NCBI GenBank assembly: GCA_003290165.1
Contig: QNQO01005809.1
Coordinates: 461,680-525,679 of the forward strand
DNA length: 64,000 nucleotides
Reading direction: 5' to 3'
From: Berberis thunbergii
Lineage: Eukaryota > Streptophyta > Magnoliopsida > Ranunculales > Berberidaceae
Position numbers and translations under genes: made by a program. The notes under the pieces are model-generated. The model had not been told where the DNA came from and did not search any database. It saw only the letters and a program-made list of their open reading frames with translations. Shown in pieces: positions 33,830 to 45,449 of the stretch (its first letter is position 1; the number at the start of each line of letters is the position of its first letter).

Positions 33830-34775
33830 GAGTAGGGGTGGGCACGGGACGGGATGGGACGAGATAAACCCATCCCTATCCCATCCCATTCATACGGGAT
33901 CGGGACGAGATCAGCGTGATCTGATTATATGCATTTCATTTTCTTTAATCAATATCATAATTTGGTTGTTTGCACTCATCTGTGTTAGACTTCAAAGCAT
34001 TCCACACCTGCAAATTGCTTGTTCTTGAAGAAGAAACTCAAATGCATCCAGCAGTGCATTTCAATCTTGAACAATATATTTGCTAAGTGTAAAAAAACAA
34101 GTTTAAACAAACATAATGTACACAACACAAAGAATAACACTCGGTTTTACCCTTGCATAGGTATCTGAGCTACCAGTGACAAAAATCATTTCACTAGCAT
34201 TATATGCACAACACAATATTTGGTGGCATGGTGGATCAGTACTAGTTGAAGGAACAATGCTAGTTGAGGGACCATTTCTCTTTCCTGCAATTAATTCCAA
34301 GTTCAGATTTCAGTTACCAAATTCCAAAAACCCCAGCCAACCAACCAACCAAAACACACTATGAAAACTAAACAAACCAGTGATAACATCTGAAGGCTTT
34401 GGAATGTAAATGCGATGACTGGCATTAACATTCCTAATATCCCAGATACAACATGTTTCATCATCTGATGATCTGGTAGGAAGGTAATAGAAAGAAAATC
34501 AGATACAAATTGAACTTCAAGAGAGTTTAATATTTATGTAGTAATTATCTAATAGCTAACTGCAAAAAATATGCTACCAAACCTGTATTGCAGGTATTTT
34601 TAAATGTTTAAATGGCAGAAAGTTGAGGGACGTATTCTAGAAAATACTCATCAATACCAGAGTGAAAAATTGACTCGGGACGATACAGGATTGGCGGGAT
34701 TGAAAATCTTCATCTAATCCCATCCGAGTCTAGATCGGGATGGGATGGAATTATTCAATCCCATTAAGACCCGAG
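33830..34775. mobile_element. Insert in CACTA-3 repeats, possibly hAT-like, with captured exons
   Basis: This stretch splits the subterminal repeat array. Its left edge is AGGGGTGGGCACGGGACGGG with GGATGGGAC and CCCATCCC words. The right edge has matching CCCATCC and GGGATGGGATGG words ending GACCCGAGGG. G-rich GTGGGCACGGG termini of this kind occur in plant hAT elements, but I cannot establish inverted termini or an 8-bp duplication. It could be a separate nested transposon, or cargo acquired by the CACTA element. It carries the WD40 exons at 34152-34474. Confidence 0.4.
34152..34474 (-). pseudogene. Captured BRWD/PHIP-like WD40 gene exons
   Basis: Two minus-strand exons. 34376-34474 reads SSDDETCCIWDIRNVNASHR then IYIPKPSDVIT. 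34152-34284 reads GPSTSIVPSTSTDPPCHQIL then CCAYNASEMIFVTGSSDTYA before a GTAAAA donor. These are the end of one WD repeat, its proline/serine loop and the next repeat in the plant homologues of BRWD/PHIP (WD40 plus bromodomain) proteins. Splice sites are intact and both exons open. Only two repeats of a protein normally well over 1,000 residues are present. Confidence 0.78.
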
Positions 34776-34789
34776 GGCTTTTTTTATCT

Positions 34790-35176
34790 TGCCCGACGCT
34801 TTAAAAAATGTGTCGATACTGATTGCTCTTTGCCGGCGCTTTAAAACAAGTGCCGGTACTGATTGCTCTTAACCGGCGCTTTGAATACAATGCCGGTAAT
34901 AATTGATCTTTACCGGCGCTTATGTACATCAAATATGGCGTTTCTAAAAAACAAAATTTTATTTTCAAAGGTATGACGGGGTTTTTTTATCTTTACCGGC
35001 GTTTCAGGGAACCAACGCCAGTTTAGGGTTATCATTCCCGATGCTTAATAAGTGAAACGCCGGTGTAGAGTTGTCTTTACCGGCGCTTTATTAGAAACAC
35101 CGGAATAGCTTCAGACTCATTTTATGGCCGGTGCTTGGTATCCTAAACGCCGTTAATGATAATGTTTTACCGGCGC
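34790..35176. repeat. CACTA-3 right subterminal repeats, second block
   Basis: Regular CGGCGCTTT and AACGCCGG words every 30-45 bases (for example TTTACCGGCGCTT at 34910 and 35079), running to eight bases before the element edge. Confidence 0.82.
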
Positions 35177-35184
35177 TTCCAGTG

Positions 35185-35971
35185 CTATTCAAATCAACTT
35201 CAAATCTTGTTAACTTGGCTTATAGTGCATGAAGTCGAGTTGAAAAGTCTCACGAAATACATCTAACATAAGGATAACATCAAATACCATGTTTTCCACT
35301 AATATAACTATGTGACACGTGTTAGTATGTGTTTTCTCAAAATTAAAGCAACAAAATTATTCTCTAAAATTGAAAAGAACTCAAAACCTCTTTTTTTTTT
35401 ATTCACCAAGAGTTCGAATTTCAAATGCATTTTCAAGAAGATTTTACACAATTACCATAATCATCTAGGTATTCAATGAAGATTGAGTAGAACACAAAAA
35501 TGACCCGGTTTAATTGTAAAATACGTTTAAACTCAAAGATTTTTGAAAATTGCATAAAAAAAATCTAATAAACCACACCCCCAATCCTAAACTAAACATT
35601 GTCCTCAATGTATAAAATAATAATCATGACAAATCAAGGCAAAAGAAAAGAGGAGGGTTAGAGTGATATTACCATGGTGAAGCTTTTTACCAATTTCGAT
35701 GAAATCTTCCACCAATGAATGCTCAGAAACATAAGAATCATGGAGTTTTCATAAGAAATAGATAAAATGCAGACTCGACATTAACAAATAAAACAAAAAA
35801 AAAGGCAAGTTGTAAGTCAAAACTGTTATGGAGCTAACGAGTATGAGTGAAACACAACTAAATAGGTTACTCGAAAATCAATTCAAACTAACAGCAAAGA
35901 CACACAACTAAGGCTAGGCTGCCTTCTAGGAGCGCTTGTTTTAACGTCTTCAGCCCGACATATATTCTCCC
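35185..35971 (-). repeat. Athila-like interior resumed, non-coding
   Basis: From 35200 it aligns with 41690-42171 (TAACTTGGCTTATAGTGCATG and onward) until about 35666, where the shortened interior copy breaks off. No coding sequence is recognised. Confidence 0.75.
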
Positions 35972-36760
35972 TCATGAAAGATATACCATGAAGTGACGAG
36001 GAAAAACATAGGGAACATTCACCTCCAAACCTTGTCTATGATATAAACGAGTCAAAAGGGTTAAGGAATCGTATACCAACGACCTGAAAAGTTGAGGATT
36101 AGTCCACTCAAAAATAGCAACCACATGCGACACAAGATATACTAGCACATCCCAAAAGTTGCAAGGACACCATCTAAAATCATATAAAAATGGTAAAGAA
36201 GCTCGCATTCCTTGGAAGTCAGTAGGGATCTTAAACATGAATGGGTCGCAAGTAGTGATATGCAACAAAGAATCCTCCCTTACTCCTAAAATGAAGCATC
36301 CTAAGTCTGGTTCCAAATCAGAAGATTGGATAATTTTCACATCAGTTATTGGATAATATGAGAATGGAAACCAATGCATATATTTTTCAACCATGTCACT
36401 AAAAATACTCATCATGCATCGCTGAAGAGTAGCCGGTGCATTACACAAACCAAATGGCATACACCAAAAAGCATACGTACCAAAAGGACATGTGAAAGTA
36501 GTCTTATCCTGATCCTCTAATGCAATCTCAATCTGATAATATCCTGAATACCCATCTAGAAAGCAATAGAAAGAATGACCAGCTACTTGCTCTAAGATTT
36601 GGTCTATGAATGAGAGTGGGAAGTGATCCTTGCGGGTGGCAGAATTAAGTTTTCTATAATCAATGCACATGCGCCACCCTGTCACTACCTTAGTAGGAAC
36701 ATGCACCAAAGGTAAGTTAATTTTAACCTGTTTCAAGTGTTCTAGAATCTCACCATGCAT
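35972..36760 (-). pseudogene. Athila-like pol remnant: truncated reverse transcriptase
   Basis: Minus strand begins MHGEILEHLKQVKINLPL (linker before protease in this lineage), then jumps straight to the RT start VTGWRMCIDYRKLNSATRKD. RT blocks follow (HFPLSFIDQILEQV, YCFLDGYSGYYQIEIA, TTFTCPFGTYAF, MPFGLCNAPATLQR, SIFSDMVEKYM). The protease is deleted at the first junction. After KYM the catalytic FxDD box is missing and the frame runs into unrelated sequence to 35972. The order and wording are Ty3/Gypsy, Athila/Tat branch. It cannot make an active enzyme. Confidence 0.88.
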
Positions 36761-36977
36761 TTCTGATTTCTTTCCAGTAGGTCATAGTGCTTGAGGAAAA
36801 GGAACTGGAACTGGGATGTTCTTGTTGGGCTCATCCTCAGGGATGCTCTCATTTGCACTTGGGGAGGTGCCTATAGTCGTGGATGAGCTGGATCCCTCTA
36901 ATCTTACCACTCCGAGAAGTGATGGCATTAACCTCTTTGACATTCTGAGAATTTGAAGTAGAGGTTTGTGCCATAAG

Positions 36978-38167
36978 TTAACCCTTTGGATTTGCTTGAG
37001 GTTGTGACGGAAATTGGCCCCGCTCTTGTACTGTTAATGAACTTGTCAGCTTGGTTATTTGGCTTTTGATCTCCTTGTTTTCTTCTGCCAACTGTGTCAA
37101 TGCAACCTCAAATTTTTGATTAGTTTTAACTTGTACCTCTATAAATGCATGCAATGTGTCTGATAAAGAACTTATGTTAGATTGTGCATTGTATGGAGGT
37201 GCAGGGTATGACCTAGGTGGTTGTGCCTGTGAGTGTGTAGGTTGGTCTACCTTGGACTTCCAGCCTAATTTAGGGTGATCTCTCCAGCCAAAATTATAAG
37301 TGTTAGAGAATGGTGAGTAAGGCTTCTTGTACATCCCTAAGGCATTACATTGTTCCTCATAAACCCTTCTCATCTCAGTCAAGGTCGGGCAATCCTGTGC
37401 TAAGTGTTCAACTCCCCCGCATATAAAATAGGCGTCCTGTAGCTCAACTTTGGTAACAACATGTGTGGGCCTACCATCCTTGGTCTTAAGTGCCTCTAAC
37501 TCCCTAGTTACTTTATCCAATTGGGCTCTAAGGCTGTCCTCTTCCCTAAGTTGGTAGACTCCAGCTGGGCGTGTTCTATCTGTGCTCTCAGTAGCACTTG
37601 GACCAGTCCAAGTATGAGCCTTTTCAGCCAAGTCATTCAAGTACTCAATGGCCTCGTCAGGGTCCTTTTGCAAAAACTCTCCATTACACATCATCTCAAC
37701 GAACTGACGTTCTCTACTGGTGAGCCCCTCATAAAAATAACTGACTAAGCGCCAACTCTCATACCCATTGTGTGGGCATGTATTCAAAAGATCTTTGAAC
37801 CTTTCCCATATTTGATATAATGTCTCGCTATTCTTTTGGGTGAAGGTAGAAATTTGTCTCTTTAGACCGTTGGTTTTGTGGTGAGGAAAGTATTTATTAA
37901 AAAATGCTTGGGTCATCTCCTCCCACGAACCTATAGACCTTGGTCGCAAAGAGTATAGCCAACTCTTCGCTTTTCCTTAAGGGAGAAAGGAAAAAACCTT
38001 AGTCTAACAGAGTCTAATGCCTCAACTTTGTTGTGAAAAGTGGCCACAACTTCCTCGAGTTCCCTAATGTGAACACAAGGATTCTCACTCTCTAGGCCAT
38101 GAAAAGTGGGTAATAATTGTATCATACCCGGCTTAAAATCTAGCTTTGGTGTATTTGGTGCAAACAT
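36978..38167 (-). pseudogene. Athila-like gag, frameshifted
   Basis: Minus strand from 38167 reads FKPGMIQLLPTFHGLESENP and VRLRFFPFSLKE, then shifts frame at about 37965. The next frame gives RSIGSWEEMTQAFFNKYFPH, LYQIWERFKDLLNTCPHNG and FYEGLTSRERQFVEMMCNGE. A zinc knuckle follows (CGGVEHLAQDC, with the first Cys lost) and a Gln/Pro-rich tail ends at 36978. These are the standard gag blocks of Athila/Tat Gypsy elements. The downstream segment 36780-36970 continues toward pol (NAITSRSGK) with stops. The frameshift makes the polyprotein non-functional. Confidence 0.88.
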
Positions 38168-38500
38168 GATACATTATGGAGTAGCAGTGCGCGTGGGGTG
38201 GAGATAGTCCTTTAGCGACCGAACATGGTCATCTTCGTGATTACTCATGGTGTTAGAAGTAGGACTTAATTTGGTCTCAATGTTAATTTGTGGGTGTTCT
38301 AAATTTGGGACCCTAATTAGTCTCCCTAAGTGGTCTCTATTCCAACTCACACTCCCCCAATGTCCTTTTTTGTTTTTTTTTTGCAATTTTCTTGAAATAA
38401 AATAAAAAAATAAATTGGACCTAAAACCTAAAAATAAAATAAAATAAAACAATGAGCAAGAAAGATAATACCCGAAACCTCCATTGTAGAATGACACTTG

Positions 38501-38518
38501 TCCCCGGCAACGGCGCCA
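38501..38518 (-). promoter_or_regulatory. Primer-binding site for tRNA-Asp
   Basis: Plus-strand TCCCCGGCAACGGCGCCA equals the 3' end, with CCA, of plant tRNA-Asp, so the minus-strand element carries its complement directly beside LTR B. This primer is typical of Athila-type Gypsy elements and fixes LTR B as the 5' LTR of the full unit. Confidence 0.9.
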
Positions 38519-38522
38519 AAAT

Positions 38523-40218
38523 TTTATTATGCCCAAACAGTACATGCGGTCAATTGCAGTAAAGAATGGGGTTCGATCCCACGAGGAAAAACGATGTACA
38601 AAACAAGGTTAAGGAAGACAAACTATGCGAAACTAAAGTTAAGAAATTCTAACAAATTTAAAATGCGAAATTGAATTTAATTTAATGAAAATTAAGTTTG
38701 AAAAAATCACAAGGTTCCAAGAATCCCTCCTAGACTTCACGCGCCAACTAGCATTGATTCTCTATGATGACTCAACTACGTGTTTCACATCCCAAACGAC
38801 GTAATCAGAAAAATCGTCTTTTATGCATTAATATACCCTAATGTAAATGAATTTTAGATTTCACTTTTTCTACAAAAAACACAAAGGTTGGTCATATGTG
38901 ATATCCTAAACTTACGATATATCCGGAGACAGTATCGTTATAAATGACGATCAAATATAACTAACTTACCGGAATCAGTTGATTCTTAAACATTCCGCAC
39001 ATAAGAAAAACGTGACTAAGCTTATATGGAGAAGAAAAGATAACCACCGGAATAATAATAATCTACGAAGAAATCTATGAAATCCTTGTCACTGAAACAA
39101 CATAAATTTCTATATTAAATAAAATTGAGAATCATTAAATATCATTATTCGTCGTGAAAACTTAAAGCGAATCAAATACTAATTTAGTACGTTACATCTA
39201 GGAGTTCACATCTTCACCTTGCGTGGGGTTTAGTGACTCATGGTGGTGGTGGTCACATCATCAGTGGAGGTGGAATCCATTACTTCCTGTACGCGCATGA
39301 ATCCTGAAAATTTGCAAATCCCGAGAAATCTCAGCAGCTGCACTGTGGTGGTACATAGCAATGGAATGAGGTGCGAATAGCTTACTGTTTGAAAAACAGT
39401 TGATTCCTGCCAAAACACTACTTCGTCTTCTCCAGCGAACCGTGACTAGCGCCGCCGCTTCGACTTCGCTCCTCGCGAGCTCCTTCGTCCTCCGATCGTC
39501 TCTGGCACCTACAAGAATAGAGAGAGAGATGGAAACAATGAGAGAGATACAAACTCGAAGGAGAAAGAAAACGAGGGAGCAAAATAGGGTGGTGACTCTG
39601 TCGTGGTGGTGGTGGCTCTAAAAGAGAGTGGTGACTCTGTCGCGGTGGTGGTGTGCGAGCTTTGTTCGTGATGAAGGATGTTGGACGGTGGCGAGGTGAA
39701 GAAAAAACAGGAACATGGTGCGTGGAGGAAACAGGGACGGCGGTGGCTTGGACGGTGGCAAAATGGTGCTGTTGGTGGTTGGTTAGTAGTGAGAAACACA
39801 TGGCTCTATGTCTTTGCCCAGTGGAAGTGGTGATGGCGGCTGGAAAAGAGAGGAGGAGCAGCAAACGTGGAAGAGCAGAGTCCCCCAAAGAGAAGAGAAG
39901 AAAGAAACCTAAATAGGGTTCCCATATTCCTTGTTAGGCTGGGCTTAGGTTTCTAGCTTTTTGGGCTTGGGCTTGATTAAATTAAGTGGACCTAGGCTTA
40001 TTTGGGTTAGGTTTAGATATGTAAACCGCTATTTTGTACCACCACTAGAATCAACAAATTAATCATTTCCTCAAATTGTCGCCTTAATGCGATTTTATCG
40101 TTCACGCGCAAATTCCTACAAAAACATGAAAATGAAACAATTAGAATAAAATATATTAATTGAAGCACTAACATATATAAATTAATGGATATATTCTGTA
40201 ATAATCACGTGTATATCA
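38523..40218 (-). repeat. Athila-like LTR B
   Basis: About 1.7 kb, nearly identical to LTR A. It serves as 5' LTR of the full interior (primer site at its left) and also adjoins a second polypurine tract at 40219 (plus-strand AATACCCCCAAACC), so it is shared by two interior units. Confidence 0.88.
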
Positions 40219-42170
40219 AATACCCCCAAACCTATATTTTGCTAGTCCTCGAGCAAAACAAAATAAAGAATAAAATACTAACTCACTTTCGTAGAAATCA
40301 CAGTTGCACTTACCTTAACGTGCAACAAGGCTTTAAACCTCTAGATGACCTCTAGAGGACGAGTTATAGTCTCGTGAGGGTTTCCAGAAATGCTACTCCC
40401 AAACATTACCGACTCAATAAAACAAAATCTATTTTCTAAAAACATAATGCAAAACATATGAACATTCCCTTTTATTTCCCTTAGAGTATTTTTCTGATTG
40501 CTTAGAATTCAAGAAAAACAACAAACTAATAATGTCACAAAAGTATATCAATAGAGTATAATAATTTAATAGTATCTAAAGATTAAATGAATTTCATAAT
40601 CATTCTCAACTCGAAGTGTGTGTGTGAGGAGCCTTATCAACATAACTCTTCATCTCATAGTAAAGATGTGACAAGATAACCTTTAGAAAAGATGTTTCGA
40701 CTACGATTCTCTCATGTCGCTCAGAAATGAAACGCTTAGAGATTGGGCACTCGGTTTATATGTGAGGAAAAGAATATACTATGGAAAATCAAAACGTCTC
40801 ACATATAATTATCATGAAAAACGGAATTTTCAAAGATTGAAATGAATATGATCTCATGGACCAGAATATTGATTACTTTTGAGAATGTTGAATCAAACAC
40901 CATAGTTCTTGCCTATTCAATCTCCACATCTATTAAGCTAACTTTCACTTAAGATCAGTCAGGTCTTTACTAGGTTGTATTGGGGCTTGGATTATGGCAA
41001 ACAATAATGGACAAAAAGGATACAAAGATTTTCTGTGAATGGATACACCCTTGAATAAACACATAGGGCATTGAAAAACAAATTAATGTTGTACACCATT
41101 AACTTTTTCTTCATTATTTTCTTTTCAATCGCAAAATTTTTTTTAAACATGCTTTTCCCCATTGATACAATCCACACTTTTACTTTGAGGGCGCATGAAA
41201 TATCTATTTTTTTTCTTTCTATTTACCCATTCCATAAATATATCTCGCCGTATACATTCTCAGAAAATTGGGTAAGGATAAAATGATAGAGGTATTACTC
41301 CTTGATTGGAGTAGGTATTGGGAATGAGGATAACAAAGAAAATGCTATTTAAAGGCTCAAAGGGCTGCAAATGGATATTTATTATTGGGCAGGCTAAAAG
41401 GCTAAAAATGGTTTAAAGAAAGAAATGCCTATATCACTTCATAAGTTCTAGTTAGTACTAAGACATCTCAAAAATAAAACAAGAAGTTCTAGCGTAAAGA
41501 TTCAATTTTTATGTCATTCTTTAAGCAATCAATAAGAAATCAAGAATAATGAAATCATGAACGAAATAGTGTGGAACCAAGAAAAATCAGAGTGTAATTA
41601 ATAACCCTAAAAAAATAAAGAATGACTCAAAACTCACACGGGTTAAAATCTCCACTATTATTCTAAGGCTTTTCTAGTTCAATATCTCACTAATCAACTT
41701 CCAATCATGCTAACTTGGCTTATAGTGCATGAATAGTCGAGTTGAAAAGTCTCACGAAATACATCTAACATAATGATAACATCAAATACCATGTTTTCCA
41801 CTAATATAACTATGTGACACGTGTTAGTATGTGTTTTCTCAAAATTAAAGCAACAGAATTATTCTCTAAAATTGAAAAGAACTCAAAACCTCTTTTTTTT
41901 TTTATTATTCACCAAGAGTTCGAATTTCAAATGCATTTTCAAGAAGATTTTACACAATTACCATAATCATCTAAGTATTCAATGGAGATTGAGTAGAACA
42001 CAAAAATGACACGGTTTAATTGTAAAATACGTTTTAAACTCAAAGATTTTTGAAAATTGCATAAAAAATCTAATAAACCACACCCCAAAACCTAAACCAA
42101 ACATTGTCCTCAATGTATAAAATAATAATCATGACAAATCAAGACAAAAGAAAAGAGGAGGGTTAGAGTG
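40219..42170 (-). repeat. Second, truncated Athila-like interior
   Basis: Matches 25908-26805 and 35200-35666. It contains about 560 bp (41117-41680) that are absent at the CACTA-3 site. It stops at GGGTTAGAGTGA and continues directly into the middle of LTR C, so gag, pol, primer site and about 0.9 kb of LTR have been deleted. Confidence 0.85.
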
Positions 42171-42946
42171 ACCGCGACCAGCACCGCCGCTTCGACTTCG
42201 CTCCTCGTGGGCTCCTTCATTCTCCGATCGTCTCCGGCACCTACAAGAACAAAGAGAGATGGAAATAGTGAGAGAGATACAAACTCGAAGGAGAAAGAGA
42301 ACGAGGGAGCGAAAAAGGGTGGTGACTCTATCGCGGTGGTGGTGGCTCTAAAGAGAGGTGACTCTGTCGCAGTGGTGGTGTGCGATCTTTGTTCGTGATG
42401 AAGGATGTTGGACGGTGGCGAGGTGAAGAAAAGACAGGAACTTGGTGCGTGGAGGAAACAGAGACGACGGTGGCTTGGACGGTGGCGAGATGGTGCTGAT
42501 GGTGGTTGGTTAGTGGCGAGAGACACAAGGCTCTATGTCTCTTCCCAGGTGGAGGTAGTGATGGCGGCAGGAAAAGAGAGGAGGAGCAACAAACATGGAA
42601 GAACATAGTCCCCCAAAGAGAAGGGAAGCGAGAAACCTAAATAGGGTTCCCCTATTTCCTTGTTAGGCTGGGCTTTGGGTTCAGGCTTTCTGGGCTTGGG
42701 CTTGATTAAATTAAGTGGACCTAGGCTTATTTGGGTTAGGTTTAGATATGTAAACCGCTATTTTGTATCACCGCTAGAATCAACAAATTAATCATTTTCT
42801 CAAATTTTCGCCTTAATGCGATTTTTTCATTCACACGCAAATTCCTACTAAAACATGAAGAGAAACAATTAGAATAAAATATATTAATTGAAGCACTAAC
42901 ATATATAAATTAAGGGATATATTTTGTAATAATTACGTGTATATCA
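42171..42946 (-). repeat. Athila-like partial LTR C
   Basis: Matches LTR B 39439-40218 and ends at the same GTATATCA. The junction on its left shares only a few bases (GTGAC/GTGA) between the two joined sequences, as in end-joining deletions. The plus-strand ORFs in it are the same GA-rich artefacts as in LTRs A and B. Confidence 0.85.
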
Positions 42947-45144
42947 CCAGCTGCTCGAGCAGCCAGCTCCGTTCAATCCTTTGGCGGTGTGTGGTGTTGC
43001 GGCAAAGAACAATCGATGTGGCGATTAGAGGAGTGAGTTCATTTTCAATCTCTTCTTGATGGGACCAAACATTACTTATGCTGTATATAATGATAGGTTA
43101 CCTGTTATGTTATCATATCTGTTGTAGTTCCCATTCATTTAGGAGCCTTCTCCTATAGAGATTCTTGGCAGACTGATTTTGGGCTTGAGAGTTAGGAGTC
43201 ACAACACAAGTGTGGTGAGAGTTCTGGAGAACTCTAGGTGTTAAAGTACATGGTCCTCGGTGCGTTAGTTGTGTATCTGCATAAGCATAGTGAGCCTAAT
43301 TATGACACTAACTTGTAAATGAAAATGTTTGATATTAACTAACCCATGCATATGTCATATTCTCACTGTTCTACCTACTACGCGATAATTAGGAATTCTA
43401 GGTAGAAGTCTGATTACAGAGATATGAAATGGTGTTGTGATGTCTGATATAATAATGGTGGTTGTGAACTACCTTAGCATGTATTATCTTTTGATAGTTC
43501 ATCCAACAAATTCATATGAAGTATTTGCCTAATGAGTTTTTCCATGTTCCATCCGGAGTATACCTAGCTGCCAAGGTCCTATCATAGTTTCATCGTTTGT
43601 AACCAACTGGGGTAAGATATAAAACTGTTGTTTTCTCATTTGATTATGTAGTAGGAAATATCTACAAAAACTTTGATATGACTATCTGGACTTCAACATG
43701 ACATTGTAAGCAGTGTTTTACCATTTTGGAAGCGCTCGTAAGCTCAACATTTCATTCTAGACAGTATCTGTTGCCCATGTCATTCTCTGCAACTTGTTAG
43801 AAGTGTTAGCTTATGGGATAATGTCTTATTGTATCAAATTTATGTATGATTAAACCCTTATTTAGTTTAGGTTTAGAAGAAATTTTTCTAGTAATAGATA
43901 TTGGCTGGAATTTAACTGAGCACTTGTTTTAGCTTGAGTATTTGTATTTTTATGCGAATTGGTATGCATATTGTTTTTCATATGATGCAAAGAGATGAGA
44001 TATGTGAATTGGCAATGTGTCAAATATTACTTGTTCCCCAAAAGAATGGCGGATACTGTGGTTGATTTATTTATGGTTGACAAAGTGTCACCATAAAAGA
44101 GTTTTGAGTTTTAGTTGATATTTTATGCTCTTTTCCGCAACTCCAAAAAAAAATGTGAAAAGAAAATAAAATTTTGTATACAGACTTGCTTGTATACGTG
44201 TGATATTATTATGGGTATGCAGACTTGCTTGCATATCGGTGCACCGTTCCATGTGAGTTCGGTTGTACGTGTAGAGTTAGGAAATGTTTGCCCTAGATCG
44301 AACATCGGGTGAGATGACATGTTCTTAGATGTGGCACCCCACTTGGAACATGTACACTCCGAGTGGTTTCAAAGGCAAGGGAAGCACACTTGGGTGAGGT
44401 GTGTTCGGCACAAGGAGGGTAGTGCAATTGTGGAAAAGAAGTGAGATTACTTTTTTGTGTATGTGCATGATTACCTTAATGGAAGAAACTAAATGCTCAT
44501 TCAACCATTGAATGAGAACTACATGTATTTCTAAAGGTAGAAAATGTGTTTTGTTAATATTTCAATAATAGTCTAATAGAAGTATGATTTGTATCATTGT
44601 TTGAAAACAAATCACATTTGTGGAACTGATAACTTAGAAATATTATCCGGTTGCTTTTAACTTTTTCATGCCTACTCATATTTCTACAGGTCAGACTTGC
44701 CATAGTCAATTGTTATAGTTAGGATGATAACACATTTGCCTCAGTGAGGAACTACCTATTGGTGTGGTTGGTTATTGTTTTTGCTTAGTTTGATGTTATC
44801 ACGTGTGGATTTATTGATTTTGGGATGAAAATTTCTCACACCAGCTTTATTGCTGACCCAAGTGAGCTTTTCCTTCTTGGGTATTCCTTTGGGAATGTAG
44901 CCGATTAGCCTTTCAGGTTTAGAGATTTTTGGACAGCGTTACTGGAGTTTCATCAGTGGGGCTAGCAACGTCAGAGTCTCTCCGGGTTAGAGTTTTATTT
45001 ATTTCAGTAATTTAATCATGTTTTAGTTGTTGCTGCTATTTGTTTATGTTGTTATTGAATTTTCACGTCCCGATTTTTGGGGAAACGGATAATCGTACGT
45101 GGATTTTGGGATTTTTGTTTTCTTTGAAAATCGGGGGCGTGACA
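42947..45144 (+). repeat. LARD LTR1, right-hand part
   Basis: Continues LTR1 after the Athila-like complex. Aligned with LTR2 46077-48764 except for about 510 bp missing at 43055 (LTR2 46172-46690), where both sides carry TCTTCTTG/TCTCTTGATGGG. Ends TCGGGGGCGTGACA. Confidence 0.87.
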
Positions 45145-45449
45145 ATTTAGTATCAGAGCATTTGGTTAGCCTAGGCTGGGATAGAGTCTAGGTGATCCTC
45201 GGAATGTGGATATGGGAGAGTAATAGTGTAACTGTTTAGAAATAAAGTGACAAGGGTGAACCTTGAGCTTTTATTATTGTTTCTTTTTCTTCGTAAATCT
45301 TGAGATGAGATTTATGTGACTAACTTATTTTAATGTCAGTAGTTGGCGACATTATTCCGTGTAGTTTCCTTGTACTGGTTTGTTATCCTGAATATTTAAT
45401 TAACCCTTTTCGCGAATCTCGGGATGAGATTCTTTTGAGTTGTATATAT
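45145..45449 (+). other. LARD interior with primer-binding site
   Basis: Opens ATTTAGTATCAGAGC (initiator tRNA-Met primer site) and closes with CGAATCTCGGGATGAGATTC next to LTR2, the position of the polypurine tract. It is only 305 bp with no coding sequence, so the element depends on proteins from a related Gypsy element. Confidence 0.82.

Larger units (their letters stand above)
26806..35184 (-). mobile_element. CACTA transposon with host cargo and accessory gene, CACTA-3
   Basis: The left end reads CACTACAACTAATTTG at 26806 after TTA, inside the Athila-like interior. GGCGCTTT/AAGCGCC subterminal repeats follow to about 27235 and recur on the right (33485-33790 and 34790-35176). The right edge ends CAGTG at 35184, followed by CTA. 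That does not mirror the left end well, so the terminus may be trimmed. The backbone at 27261-27390 matches CACTA-2 at 10415-10545. Cargo and element genes all read on the minus strand. No large TnpD-type transposase is present. About 560 bp of Athila-like sequence found at 41117-41680 is missing at this site. Confidence 0.82.
24221..42946 (-). mobile_element. Athila-like Ty3/Gypsy complex, LTR-interior-LTR-partial interior-partial LTR
   Basis: Three LTR copies: 24221-25907, 38523-40218, and a partial one at 42171-42946. The full interior (25908-38518, minus CACTA-3) lies between the first two. A second, shortened interior (40219-42170) lies between the last two. The same LTR/interior junction (GTATATCA|AATACCCCC) appears at 25907 and 40218, and LTR C ends at the same GTATATCA at 42946. 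The empty site is visible in LARD LTR2 near 46066-46090, and CCAG is repeated at 24217-24220 and 42947-42950. This is the expected product of unequal recombination between neighbouring copies followed by deletion. Confidence 0.85.

Noticed and set aside
38501..38518. Exact match to the 3' end of tRNA-Asp, considered as a tRNA gene
   Set aside because: Only 18 bases including CCA match, and they lie at the LTR border. This is a retroelement primer-binding site.
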